From positions 124,001 through 188,000 of the forward strand of contig NZ_SUKC01000003.1 in assembly GCF_005047635.1 (NCBI RefSeq): a stretch of 64,000 nt of DNA. Direction: 5' to 3'. Within the stretch, counting starts at the first letter, position 1. Each line of letters begins with the position of its first letter. The notes below the pieces were generated by a model. The model did not search any database and had not been told where the DNA came from. It was given only the letters and a program-made list of their open reading frames with translations. Below, piece after piece: positions 17,488-25,811 of the stretch. The position numbers and the translations under genes were made by a program. This stretch comes from Arthrobacter sp. CAU 1506. GTDB taxonomy: Bacteria > Actinomycetota > Actinomycetes > Actinomycetales > Micrococcaceae.

Positions 17488-18744
17488 CTAGGCGCGGCCG
17501 TGGGAGGTACGGGACTTGCGCGATACGGCGTCGAGGATCACGGCCAGCAACAGCACCAGGCCGGTGATCATGTAGCGGAACGAGGACTCAAGGTTGAGCA
17601 GGGTCAGGCCGCTGGAGATGGACTGGATGACCAGGATGCCCAGCAGGGCGGAGAACGCCGAGCCGCGGCCGCCGAACAGGCTGGTCCCGCCGATCACCGC
17701 GGCGGCAATGGCGTTCAGGTTCACGTCGCCGGTGCCGCTGCTCTGTGCCGAGGCGGCCAGTCGGCCGGCGGCCAGCATGCCGCCGATGGCCGCGAAGGTC
17801 GAGCACAGGACGAAGATGGACACATAGATGCGGTTGACGCTGATGCCGGCCCGGCGTGCCGCTTCCCGGTTGCCGCCGACGGCGTAGACGGAGCGGCCCC
17901 ACTGGGTCCGGGTGAAGGCGTAGTGCATCACCAGTACCAGTGCGGCGAAGAAGACGAACATCCAGCCGACGCCGCGGGTTTGGTTCAGGTACCACACCGC
18001 GAAGAACAGGATCACCGCCAGCACCACTGTCTGGATCACCACCAGCCGCATCGGCCGGCCGGACAGACCGTTCTTGACCCGCTGGCGGGAGAGCGTGAGT
18101 TGGCTGAGGAAGAAGCCGGCCACACCGAGCGCCGCCAGCACATAGGACAGCCAGGCCGGCACGAAGGCCTGCTGGCCGAACCAGACCAGGAAAGAGTCGA
18201 ACGGCAGGTTGATGGTGCCCTCGACGCCGAGTACGAACAGCTGCACGCCGAGGAAGCCGAGCAGGCCGGCCAGCGTGATCACGAAGGACGGCACCCCGAA
18301 CTTGGTGTACACCAGCGAATAGACCAGGCCGATGAGAGCGCCGGCGGCCAGAGCGGTCAGGACCGCCAGCCCGATCGGCCAGCCCAGCTTGATAAAGCTC
18401 ACGCCGACGATCGCTGCCGACAGGCCGCTGACGGAGCCGACGGACAGATCGATCTCGCCAACCAGCAGGACGCAGACGATGCCGAGCGCAATAACGCCGA
18501 CGGCGGCGCTTTCCAGCAGCAGGTTGACCAGGTTGGCGCTGGAGAGGAAGAACGGGTTGAGGGCCTGGAATATGGTCCAGATCACCAGCAGCCCGACAAT
18601 GATCGGCAGCACGCCAAGGTCGCCACCGCGGACCCGGTTGACGCCGACCTTGATGGCTCCCTTGAAGCCCTCGGTCCGGATCAGCCGTTCATCCTGCAGG
18701 TCGGTGGCCAGCGGGACGACTGGGGTGGTGGGGTTCGTTGTCAT
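17488..18744 (-). CDS. Sugar ABC transporter permease (XylH-like)
   Basis: 418 residues, longer than RbsC-type permeases and like XylH, with an inserted charged loop (LSRQRVKNGLSGRP) in mid-protein. About ten to twelve hydrophobic segments are visible. The GEIDLSVGSVSGLSA motif and the AAVIGGTSLFGGRGS motif identify the BPD_transp_2 family. Its ATG overlaps the stop of the ATPase gene by four bases. It forms the channel for the sugar or polyol bound by the lipoprotein encoded two genes upstream. Confidence 0.9.
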   Translation of the reverse strand: MTTNPTTPVVPLATDLQDERLIRTEGFKGAIKVGVNRVRGGDLGVLPIIVGLLVIWTIFQALNPFFLSSANLVNLLLESAAVGVIALGIVCVLLVGEIDLSVGSVSGLSAAIVGVSFIKLGWPIGLAVLTALAAGALIGLVYSLVYTKFGVPSFVITLAGLLGFLGVQLFVLGVEGTINLPFDSFLVWFGQQAFVPAWLSYVLAALGVAGFFLSQLTLSRQRVKNGLSGRPMRLVVIQTVVLAVILFFAVWYLNQTRGVGWMFVFFAALVLVMHYAFTRTQWGRSVYAVGGNREAARRAGISVNRIYVSIFVLCSTFAAIGGMLAAGRLAASAQSSGTGDVNLNAIAAAVIGGTSLFGGRGSAFSALLGILVIQSISSGLTLLNLESSFRYMITGLVLLLAVILDAVSRKSRTSHGRA

Positions 18745-19760
18745 GGTACGTTCCCTTCTTCCGGCACTGCCCCGGATCCCGGTTGGTCAGCGTTTCCGTC
18801 GGGCTGGCCGGGCGGCATTGATCCGCCGCCCGGACCGCCCATCCCCGCCGGCCCGGCCGGCCCGTCGGCAGCACCCGGTTCGGCCGCTCCCTCGGAGGCA
18901 CGTGTCGTCCCGTCCGGACCTGCCGTTCCGTCTGGACCTGCCGTACCGGCCGTGCTTGCCGCGGCCGCGGCACCGGACTGGGCAGCGCGCTGGGTCACCA
19001 CGTTGTCGGTGGCGCCGGTGATGGCGGCGATCAGGTCATCGGTGGAAACGTCCTTCATCCGGAACGTGCCGTTGTTCTTCCCCAGTCGCAGCACCGCAAC
19101 CCGGTCCGCGACGGCCTGCACGTCCTGCATGTTGTGGCTGATCATGATCACGGCGAGTCCGTTTTCACGCAGCCGCTCCACCAGATTCAGCACTTCGGCG
19201 GTCTGCGCCACGCCGAGGGCGGCCGTCGGCTCGTCGAGGATGATGAGCTTCGGGCTGCCCAGCAGCGACCGTGCAATCGCGACGGTCTGCCGCTGCCCAC
19301 CGGAGAGGGAAGCGACGGCGATGCGGACCGAGGGGATCTTCGCCGAGAGCTGCCGCAAGAGCTTCCACGACTGGACTTCCATCTCGACTTCGTTCAGCCG
19401 CCACGGCCCCAACTCCCGGCCGAGGAAGAGGTTGTCCACCACGGTGAGGTTGTCGCAGAGGGCGAGGTCCTGGAACACCGTGGCGATGCCCAGCTGAATG
19501 GAATCCACCGGCGTGTGGATGGTCACGTCCTTGCCGTCGAAGTTCACGGTTCCGGCGTCCTGCGGGTGCACGCCCGCGAGGATCTTGACCAAGGTGGACT
19601 TTCCGGCGCCGTTGTCGCCGACCAAGGCAACAACCTCTCCGGCATGGACGTCCAAGGCGATGTCCGTTAGGGCGGCGACCGCACCGAAGTGCTTGCTCAC
19701 GCCCCGCATGGACAGCACTGGTGCGGCTGTCTCCGTCCGCTCCGCTGACACAGTGGACAC
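18741..19760 (-). CDS. Sugar ABC transporter ATP-binding protein with Gly/Pro-rich C-terminal tail
   Basis: 339 residues. One nucleotide-binding domain only (about 15-255), in contrast to the fused double domain of XylG/RbsA: Walker A GDNGAGKST, signature LSGGQRQ, Walker B LIILDEPT, switch His SHN. It resembles FrcA-type single-domain ATPases. After about residue 258 comes an 80-residue tail rich in Gly, Pro, Ala and Asp, with short repeats such as GTAGPDG, which no ABC family needs. Two subunits would drive one importer. Confidence 0.88.
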   Translation of the reverse strand: MSTVSAERTETAAPVLSMRGVSKHFGAVAALTDIALDVHAGEVVALVGDNGAGKSTLVKILAGVHPQDAGTVNFDGKDVTIHTPVDSIQLGIATVFQDLALCDNLTVVDNLFLGRELGPWRLNEVEMEVQSWKLLRQLSAKIPSVRIAVASLSGGQRQTVAIARSLLGSPKLIILDEPTAALGVAQTAEVLNLVERLRENGLAVIMISHNMQDVQAVADRVAVLRLGKNNGTFRMKDVSTDDLIAAITGATDNVVTQRAAQSGAAAAASTAGTAGPDGTAGPDGTTRASEGAAEPGAADGPAGPAGMGGPGGGSMPPGQPDGNADQPGSGAVPEEGNVP

Positions 19761-19823
19761 TGCCTTCCCCTTCCATTACGACGGCGGCACCGCTGGGCCG
19801 CGGCACCGCCGGCCGCCGCTGGG

Positions 19824-20915
19824 CTACTTGATGCCGAGTTCGTCACAGCCTGACTTGTACTCGCCGGTGCAGACTTCCTCAGGCTTGTAGATGCCGCCGT
19901 CGAAAATCACTTCCTTGACGTTTTCCTTGGTGACCACCGTCGGCACGAACAGGGCCGATGGAGTGTCGAAGAGCGTCGCATCGGGTTTCGGGGTTTCGCC
20001 GTTGAGCAGCTGGACTGAGACCTCGGCCGCCTTCTCCGCCACGATCTTGATGGGCTTGGAGATGGTGTTGTATTGGTCGCCGCTGATGATCCGCTGGATC
20101 GCGGCTATTTCGGCGTCGTTGCCGGTGACCGGCGGGATGGGCGACACCCCGGCAGCCTTCAGGGCCGCGATCGAGCCGCCTGCCGTGCCGTCGTTGGCGG
20201 CGACGATGCCGGTGATCTTGTCACCGAACTGGGTGATCTGGCCGGCGACCCAGTCCTGGGCCTTCGACGGTTGCCATTCCGGCGTGTCGTAGGAGGCCAG
20301 CACCTTGTGGTCGCTGGCATCGACGGCTTCCTGCGCGCCTTCCTTGATCAGCTGCGCCGCCCTGTCGGTGGGGGAGCCGTTGACCATCAGCACGCCGCCG
20401 GTCTTGTCGCCCCCGGAGTCGAGTTTCTCAACCAAGTCGGTGGCGATCAGGTTGCCGATCTTCTTGTTGTCGAAGGAAACGTAGAAGTCTGCCGGCGTGT
20501 CCGGGACCGGCCGGTCGTAGGTGACGACCTTAATCCCCTGGCTCTTCGCGGTGCTGACCAGCGAGGCGGCCGCGGTGCTGTCCACCGCGTCCAACACCAG
20601 CACCTTGACGCCCTGCGTGATCATGGCATTGGCCTGTTGCTGCTGCTTGTCAGCGTTGCCGTCCGCGTTCTGGTACAGCACCTCACAGCCGCTGCACAAC
20701 TCCATGACCTTGGCCTTGAACAGCGGGCTGTCCTGCTGCTCGTACCGGGTGGAGGCGCGGTCCGGCATCAGGAAGGCGATCTTTCCTTCGGTCTGGCCGC
20801 CCCCGCCCGTTTCGCCGCCGCCCCCACCGCCTCCGCCGCCGCCGCAAGCGGTCATGCCGGCTGCCAGAAACAGGGCGGTGGTAAAGCCTAGGATTCCCCG
20901 CGTGTACTTCTTCAT
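19824..20915 (-). CDS. Sugar ABC transporter solute-binding lipoprotein (XylF-like)
   Basis: 363 residues. The signal peptide ends in the lipobox LAAGMTAC. Immediately after the lipidated Cys is a run of ten glycines and then a second Gly-rich stretch, giving a flexible tether. The mature part is a Peripla_BP_4 protein with GKIAFLMPD, VLVLDAVDS, VVTYDRPV and VTGNDAEIAAIQR, closest to D-xylose binders. It delivers sugar or polyol to the permease. The transcript from the dehydrogenase gene probably continues through it. Confidence 0.9.
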   Translation of the reverse strand: MKKYTRGILGFTTALFLAAGMTACGGGGGGGGGGETGGGGQTEGKIAFLMPDRASTRYEQQDSPLFKAKVMELCSGCEVLYQNADGNADKQQQQANAMITQGVKVLVLDAVDSTAAASLVSTAKSQGIKVVTYDRPVPDTPADFYVSFDNKKIGNLIATDLVEKLDSGGDKTGGVLMVNGSPTDRAAQLIKEGAQEAVDASDHKVLASYDTPEWQPSKAQDWVAGQITQFGDKITGIVAANDGTAGGSIAALKAAGVSPIPPVTGNDAEIAAIQRIISGDQYNTISKPIKIVAEKAAEVSVQLLNGETPKPDATLFDTPSALFVPTVVTKENVKEVIFDGGIYKPEEVCTGEYKSGCDELGIK

Positions 20916-20975
20916 CGGAACTCCTTGTACTGATGGTGTGCCGCGTTGCGTTCGTTCTGTTTCCGGCAGCCGCGG

Positions 20976-21986
20976 TCAGAGCCGCTGGGGGTAGATCATC
21001 GCCTTGAGCGATTCAGGCTCGGTGGACGTGTTTTCCAGCGCGGCCGCGGTTTGCGGCAGTGAAAAGCTGTGCGTCACCAGTCCTTCCAGGTTGATCCGGC
21101 CAGAGGAAACCAGGGCGATGCCCAGTGGCCAGGTGTCTTTGTACCGGTTCACCATCGAGATGGTGATCTCTTTCCAATTGAGCGTGGACAGCGGCAGCGG
21201 GACTTCTTCGGTTTTGGCCAAGCCGATGACGGCGGCCCGCCCTGCCTCGTGCAACCGGCCCAGCCCGGCGGCGAGAACGCCGTTGGCGCCGGAACATTCC
21301 AGCAGCACGTCAAAGGTCCGTGAGGTCGGTGCGTCGCTTTTCTCCACCGCGAATCCGTGGTCGCGGGCCACGCCAAGCCGGAAGTCGGAGATGTCCGTGA
21401 GCGTGACGCTTCCCGCGCCGAGCGCCCGTGCCGCTTCCGCTGCCAGCAGGCCAACCGGCCCGGCGCCCGTGATCAGCACGTCGTCGCCGGCCTGCAGGTT
21501 CGCCCGTTGGCAACCCCAGAGCCCCACCGACAGGGGCTCAAGCAGCGCGCCGTCCTCGTAGCTCATCGAATCCGGTATCGGAAAGTAGCAGCGGGCGTCC
21601 ATCGCAAGATACTGGAGCAGCGCGCCGTCGTAGGGCGGGGTGGCCAGGAACTCCAGGTTGGGGCAGAGGTGATAGCGTCCCGCCCGGCATTCTTCGCAGC
21701 TGCGGTCCGGCGTGCCGGGCTCGACGGCCACCCGGTCGCCGACTTGGACGTTGTCCACCCCGTCGCCGACAGCGACCACTTCGCCGGAGACCTCGTGGCC
21801 CAGGATGAACGGACCGTCAACCACGAACGGGCCGATCTTCCCGTAGCGGTAATAGGCAACGTCAGAGCCGCAGACTCCCACTGCTTCCACCCGGATCACG
21901 GCCTGGCCCGGCAGCGGCTCGGGCATCGGGCGCTCCTGAATCTCGATGCTGTTCAGGCCGGTCATCACGGCGGCTGCGTTGCCCAT
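20976..21986 (-). CDS. Zinc-dependent polyol dehydrogenase (sorbitol/xylitol dehydrogenase-like MDR)
   Basis: 336 residues from the ATG at 21986, preceded by an excellent AAAGGAG. GVCGSDVAYYRYGKIG supplies the catalytic-zinc Cys, GHEVSGEV the His-Glu pair, and GAGPVGLLAAE the NAD loop. The structural-zinc loop has CEECRAGRYHLC but the first of the four usual Cys is Asp, as in several sorbitol dehydrogenases. It should oxidise a polyol to a ketose, e.g. xylitol to D-xylulose, which the kinase could then use. It is first in the operon. A reading from 22061 is longer but unlike the family. Confidence 0.87.
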   Translation of the reverse strand: MGNAAAVMTGLNSIEIQERPMPEPLPGQAVIRVEAVGVCGSDVAYYRYGKIGPFVVDGPFILGHEVSGEVVAVGDGVDNVQVGDRVAVEPGTPDRSCEECRAGRYHLCPNLEFLATPPYDGALLQYLAMDARCYFPIPDSMSYEDGALLEPLSVGLWGCQRANLQAGDDVLITGAGPVGLLAAEAARALGAGSVTLTDISDFRLGVARDHGFAVEKSDAPTSRTFDVLLECSGANGVLAAGLGRLHEAGRAAVIGLAKTEEVPLPLSTLNWKEITISMVNRYKDTWPLGIALVSSGRINLEGLVTHSFSLPQTAAALENTSTEPESLKAMIYPQRL

Positions 21987-22158
21987 CAAGACTCCTTTGC
22001 AAGCAGTCCGGGCTGCAACGGCCCCGGACGCTGGTGTGAGCCAGTGCACATTGTCACGCACATGCTAACCCCAGCGGAGGTTCCGTGGCTATGAAATCGG
22101 AGGGCGGAGTTTCCACAGCCCCGCCGGAGTCCGCCCCGGCAGGATGCCTCCGCTGGCA

Positions 22159-22164
22159 TAGACT
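22159..22164 (+). promoter_or_regulatory. -10 box (TAGACT) upstream of KimA-like permease
   Basis: TAGACT ends seven bases before a GTG that opens a 16-codon ORF, the same spacing as in front of the DUF808 upstream ORF. Leaderless transcription from that GTG is predicted. The 170 bases back to the divergent dehydrogenase gene contain no other gene. Confidence 0.45.
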
Positions 22165-22171
22165 CGGAGCC

Positions 22172-22222
22172 GTGAAGAATTGGCTCATGTTGTTGCCTGT
22201 CGCATCGAGCGAAGCGTGTTGA
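22172..22222 (+). CDS. Putative leaderless 16-codon upstream ORF coupled to KimA-like permease
   Basis: Starting with GTG seven bases after a TAGACT box, this frame encodes a 16-residue peptide, VKNWLMLLPVASSEAC by direct reading with Val as Met. Its TGA overlaps the start of the permease: GTG at 22216 or TTG at 22219, the latter giving a TTGA overlap. The arrangement suggests translational coupling. Whether the peptide is made is untested. Confidence 0.4.
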   Translation: MKNWLMLLPVASSEAC

Positions 22223-24189
22223 CATTTTTCGATGCCCTCAAGCGGGTCTTGGTGGGCAAGCCATTCCGCACCGATCGGTTGAAGCAGGAGGCGCTGCCGC
22301 GCCGGTACGCGGTGCCGGTGTTCTCCGCGAACGCGCTCTCCTCGGTGGCCTATGCGCCCGACGAAATCCTGCTCACGCTGGCCTTGGCCGGTGTGGCAGC
22401 CATCGCTCTTGCGCCCTGGGTGGGGCTGGCGGTGATGGTGGTGCTGCTGGTGCTGGTGGCCTCCTACCGCCAAAGCATCCACGCCTATCCGGTCGGCGGC
22501 GACTACGAGATCGCCACCAAGAACCTGGGCAAGTCCGCGGGCATCACGGTGGGCTCCGCCCTGATGCTGGACTATGTGCTGACCGTGGCCGTGTCCATGT
22601 CCTCCGCGGCGCAGTATCTGGTGTCCGCCCTCCCCGCTCTGAACGGCTGGCAGCCGGGGATAGCCGTGGCCGGTATTGCGGTGCTGGCCCTGCTGCATCT
22701 GCGCGGGTTGGCCCGCGGGCGGCGTACCGTGGCGATTGCCACCTACGTCTTTGTGGGCACCGTGCTGCTGATGTGCCTGATGGGGTTTGTCCTGGACCTC
22801 GCCGGAAATCTGGGCGAGGCACCCAGCGCCGCCTTCGAAGTCGTCCCGGAACCCGGCATGGAGGCCGGCCTGATGGGCGTGGCCGGCGCGCTGCTGGTGC
22901 TGCGGGCCTTTTCCACCGGTGCCGCGGCACTAACGGGGGTGGAGACCCCGGCCAGCAACGTGCCCGCCTTCGAGAAGCCGCGGGCCAAGAACGCCGGATT
23001 CGCGCTGCTGATGCTGGGCCTGTCCGCGACGGTGATCACCATGGCCGTGATGTACCTGGCCCGGGCAACGCAGGTACAGGTGGTACAGGTTCCGGCCGAG
23101 CAACTGCGGCTGAACGGCGAGGCACTGCCGGCCGGCTATTTCCAGTCCCCGGTACTGAGCCAATTGGCGGAGACGGTTTTCGGCGGCGGCGCCCTGCTCT
23201 TCTACCTGACGGTAGCGGCCACCGCCGCCATCCTGGTGCTGGCCAGCCATTCGGCGTTCAACGCCTTCCCGCAGCTGGCGTCCATCCTCGCCACCGACGG
23301 GTTCCTGCCGCGCCAGTTGCGCACCCGCGGCGACCGGCTCAGCTATAGCAACGGCGTGCTGGCGCTGGCGGCCGCGGCCGTGGTGCTGGTGCTGATCTTC
23401 AATGCGGACGTCACCCGGCTGATCCCGCTTTACGTGATCGGCGTCATCGTCTCGTTCACCTGCAGCCAACTGGGCATGATCCGGCACTGGTCGCGAGAAA
23501 TCCGGGCCACGCCGCACCGGCCGGTGCGCCGCCGGATGGTGCGTTCGCGGCTGATCAACCTGGTGGGCTTTCTCCTGACCGTCACCGTGCTGGTGGTGGT
23601 GCTGGTCAGCAAGTTCATCTTCGGGGCCTGGCTGGCCGTGCTGGGCATCGTGGTGCTCTGGCTGATCATGCACAGCATTAACCGCCACTACGTCCAGGTG
23701 GCGCAGGAACTCGCGCTCGATCCGGACGAGCCGACCACTGCGCTGCCCTCACGCGTGCACGCCGTGATCCTGGTCTCGCATGTGCGCAAGCCGACGGTCC
23801 GGGCGCTCGCCTTCGCCCGGGCATCGCGGCCATCGCGGCTCGACGCAGTGGTGGTGGATTTGGACCCCGAACAGACCGAGCGGACCCTGAGCGACTGGGA
23901 GAAACTCAACGTTCCGGTCCCGATCACCGTGCTCGCCTCCCCGTACCGGGAAACCACCACGCCGATCATCGACTACATCAAGAGCATCCGACGGGATTCC
24001 CCGCGCGAACTGGTGGTGGTCTACATCCCGGAGTACGTCGTGGGACGCTGGTGGGAACAGCTTGTCCATAACCAGACCGCGCTGAGGATCAAGGCCCGCC
24101 TGCACTTTGAGCCGGGGGTCATGGTGGCCAGCGTGCCGTGGCAGCTGGCCTCCTCCGATTCCGCCCGCCGTTACCAGGAGCTTCCATGA
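22216..24189 (+). CDS. KimA-like APC/KUP-superfamily permease, probable potassium importer
   Basis: 657 residues. About twelve membrane spans between residues 35 and 475 are followed by a cytoplasmic USP-like domain. SANALSSVAYAPDEILL in span 1 and LDYVLTVAVSMSSA in span 3 match B. subtilis KimA, and so does the C-terminus: YIPEYVVGRWWEQLVHNQTAL and the terminal SVPWQL. KimA is a proton-coupled potassium importer inhibited by c-di-AMP. Its usual neighbours in the block are the TrkA/RCK proteins, which supports a potassium role. The start is GTG 22216 or TTG 22219; no ribosome-binding site precedes either. Often annotated simply as APC family permease. Confidence 0.82.
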   Translation: MLTFFDALKRVLVGKPFRTDRLKQEALPRRYAVPVFSANALSSVAYAPDEILLTLALAGVAAIALAPWVGLAVMVVLLVLVASYRQSIHAYPVGGDYEIATKNLGKSAGITVGSALMLDYVLTVAVSMSSAAQYLVSALPALNGWQPGIAVAGIAVLALLHLRGLARGRRTVAIATYVFVGTVLLMCLMGFVLDLAGNLGEAPSAAFEVVPEPGMEAGLMGVAGALLVLRAFSTGAAALTGVETPASNVPAFEKPRAKNAGFALLMLGLSATVITMAVMYLARATQVQVVQVPAEQLRLNGEALPAGYFQSPVLSQLAETVFGGGALLFYLTVAATAAILVLASHSAFNAFPQLASILATDGFLPRQLRTRGDRLSYSNGVLALAAAAVVLVLIFNADVTRLIPLYVIGVIVSFTCSQLGMIRHWSREIRATPHRPVRRRMVRSRLINLVGFLLTVTVLVVVLVSKFIFGAWLAVLGIVVLWLIMHSINRHYVQVAQELALDPDEPTTALPSRVHAVILVSHVRKPTVRALAFARASRPSRLDAVVVDLDPEQTERTLSDWEKLNVPVPITVLASPYRETTTPIIDYIKSIRRDSPRELVVVYIPEYVVGRWWEQLVHNQTALRIKARLHFEPGVMVASVPWQLASSDSARRYQELP

Positions 24190-25523
24190 GCGAACCCGTG
24201 CCGCACGCTGCGACCCAACCCGCGCCGCAGTTGATCGAACTCACCGTGGGTGCCCCCGCGCACGGAGGCCACTTCGTCGCCCGGCACGAGGGCCGGGTGG
24301 TCTTCGTCCGCCATGCACTTCCGGGTGAACGCGTGCTGGCCCGGGTGACCGACGGCGGAGCTGACGCAGGGTTCTGGAGGGCGGACACCGTGGAGGTCTC
24401 GGAGGCGTCCGCCGACCGGGTGGCGCATCCCTGGGCGCCAGCCGATGCGCTGGCCGCCGCGAAAGCCGGACGGCCCGCGGTGGGCGGAGCCGAATTCGGC
24501 CACATCGCGCTCACCGCACAGCGCCGGCTGAAAGGCCAGATCTTCGCGGAGCAGCTGCAGCGGCTGGCCAAGCTGGAACGCGAGGTGATCGTGGAAGCTC
24601 CGGAGGGGGAGTACGACGACGGACTCGGCTGGCGCACGCGTGCCGCCTTTGGTGTGGGGCCGGATGGGCGCCTGGCCATGCATGCACACCGCTCTGAGGA
24701 GCTGATTCCGGTTCAGGACATGCCGCTGGCGGTGGACGCCGTCAACGACCTGCGGCTCTGGGATCTGGACCTGACCGGACTGGAGCGGGTAGAAGTGGCC
24801 GCACCGCAGGACGGCAGCACCCCGCTGGTGCTGTTGGTGCCAGCCGCAGGGACCACGCCCAGGCGGCTGGCGAAGCTGGCGGAACGGATCGAGCCCGGCG
24901 TATCGGTGGCGGCCTGGGAACCCGAACCTGGAAGGCTCACCCGGCTGCGCGGACGGACCTGGGTGGCCGAGACCAACGGCCCGCACCAGTACCGGGTGAC
25001 CGGCGACGGCTTCTGGCAGATCCACCGGCTGGCACCTGCCACCCTGACGTCTGCCGTGATGGACGGCGTCGCGCCGCGCGCGGGGGAGCGGGTGGCCGAC
25101 CTGTACGCTGGGGCCGGACTGTTTACGGCGCCGTTGGCCGACGCGGTCGGCGTCACCGGCAACGTGCTCTCGGTGGAGGGATCGCCGGCCGCCAGCAAGG
25201 ACGCGCGGAAAAACCTGCACGGCTTCGGCCAGATCGAGATCGTCCAGGGCAAGGTGGAGCGCGTGCTGCGCTCGCAGGCCAGGGTGCTGGACGCCGTCGT
25301 GCTTGATCCGCCGCGTGCCGGCGCCGGCAAGGCGGTGGTCCAGGCGGTGGCTTCCCGCAAACCCCGCGTGGTCGGGTACGTTGCGTGCGATCCGGCGTCC
25401 TTCGCCCGCGACCTTGGCTACTTCCGGCAGCTGGGCTGGAATCTGGATTCGCTGCGGGTCTTCGACCTGTACCCGCACACCCACCACATGGAGTCGTTCG
25501 CGGTGCTCACGCCCGGCGACTGA
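24186..25523 (+). CDS. TRAM-domain class I SAM-dependent RNA m5U methyltransferase (TrmA/RumA family)
   Basis: 445 residues. An N-terminal TRAM domain (about 14-72, GAPAHGGHFVARHEGRVVF) precedes a Rossmann methyltransferase with DLYAGAGLF for SAM, LDPPRAG and the catalytic Cys in GYVACDPASFARDL. It should make 5-methyluridine in tRNA or rRNA. The CxxC iron-sulfur cysteines of RumA are absent; the equivalent region reads AVGGAEFGHI, as in mycobacterial relatives. The ATG overlaps the permease stop by four bases, so the two genes are coupled, an arrangement conserved in actinobacteria. Confidence 0.9.
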   Translation: MSEPVPHAATQPAPQLIELTVGAPAHGGHFVARHEGRVVFVRHALPGERVLARVTDGGADAGFWRADTVEVSEASADRVAHPWAPADALAAAKAGRPAVGGAEFGHIALTAQRRLKGQIFAEQLQRLAKLEREVIVEAPEGEYDDGLGWRTRAAFGVGPDGRLAMHAHRSEELIPVQDMPLAVDAVNDLRLWDLDLTGLERVEVAAPQDGSTPLVLLVPAAGTTPRRLAKLAERIEPGVSVAAWEPEPGRLTRLRGRTWVAETNGPHQYRVTGDGFWQIHRLAPATLTSAVMDGVAPRAGERVADLYAGAGLFTAPLADAVGVTGNVLSVEGSPAASKDARKNLHGFGQIEIVQGKVERVLRSQARVLDAVVLDPPRAGAGKAVVQAVASRKPRVVGYVACDPASFARDLGYFRQLGWNLDSLRVFDLYPHTHHMESFAVLTPGD

Positions 25524-25547
25524 CCGCAGCCCAAGCGCCGACCGGAC

Positions 25548-25600
25548 GCAGCCCAAGACACATCCCAAGGCGCAGCCCAAGACGCAGCCGAAGGCGCAGC
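25548..25600. repeat. 12-base tandem repeat, about 4.4 units
   Basis: Units begin at 25548, 25560, 25572, 25584 and 25596 with the consensus GCAGCCCAAGRC; the second unit is the most divergent. A further copy of GCAGCCCAAG lies at 25526, just after the methyltransferase stop. The repeat is outside any supported gene. Confidence 0.75.
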
Positions 25601-25811
25601 GACGGCGGTGCGGCCGCTGGTCGGTGCGGCGGGCATGTGGATCCTGACTGTGACGCAGGCCTCGAACGGCGCTCCGGTTCCGGTAAACCTGCTACCGGCT
25701 AGGATGGGAACAGCGGTTCCGGACGGTGCCTAGTGTCCCTGCCCTGCAGATTTTGCGGGCTTCGGCGTGCAAGCGGACCAGAGGCCGAACCCCGCAGCGG
25801 CCCCTTCACAC

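Noticed and set aside
17500-19497. A 665-codon plus-strand frame
   Set aside because: It mirrors the XylH-like permease and ATPase genes; its sequence is His/Gln/Arg-rich noise.
22010-22060. TGTG-N8-CACA inverted repeat before the polyol operon as a LacI-type operator
   Set aside because: Arms of only four bases; expected by chance in GC-rich DNA and lacking the LacI central CG pattern.
20976-22061. The polyol operon as a D-xylose operon
   Set aside because: No xylose isomerase is present, and the first gene is a polyol dehydrogenase.
25303-25647. A frame with Pro-Lys-Gln repeats over the 12-base repeat
   Set aside because: It is out of frame with the methyltransferase and has no start signal; the pattern is explained by the DNA repeat.
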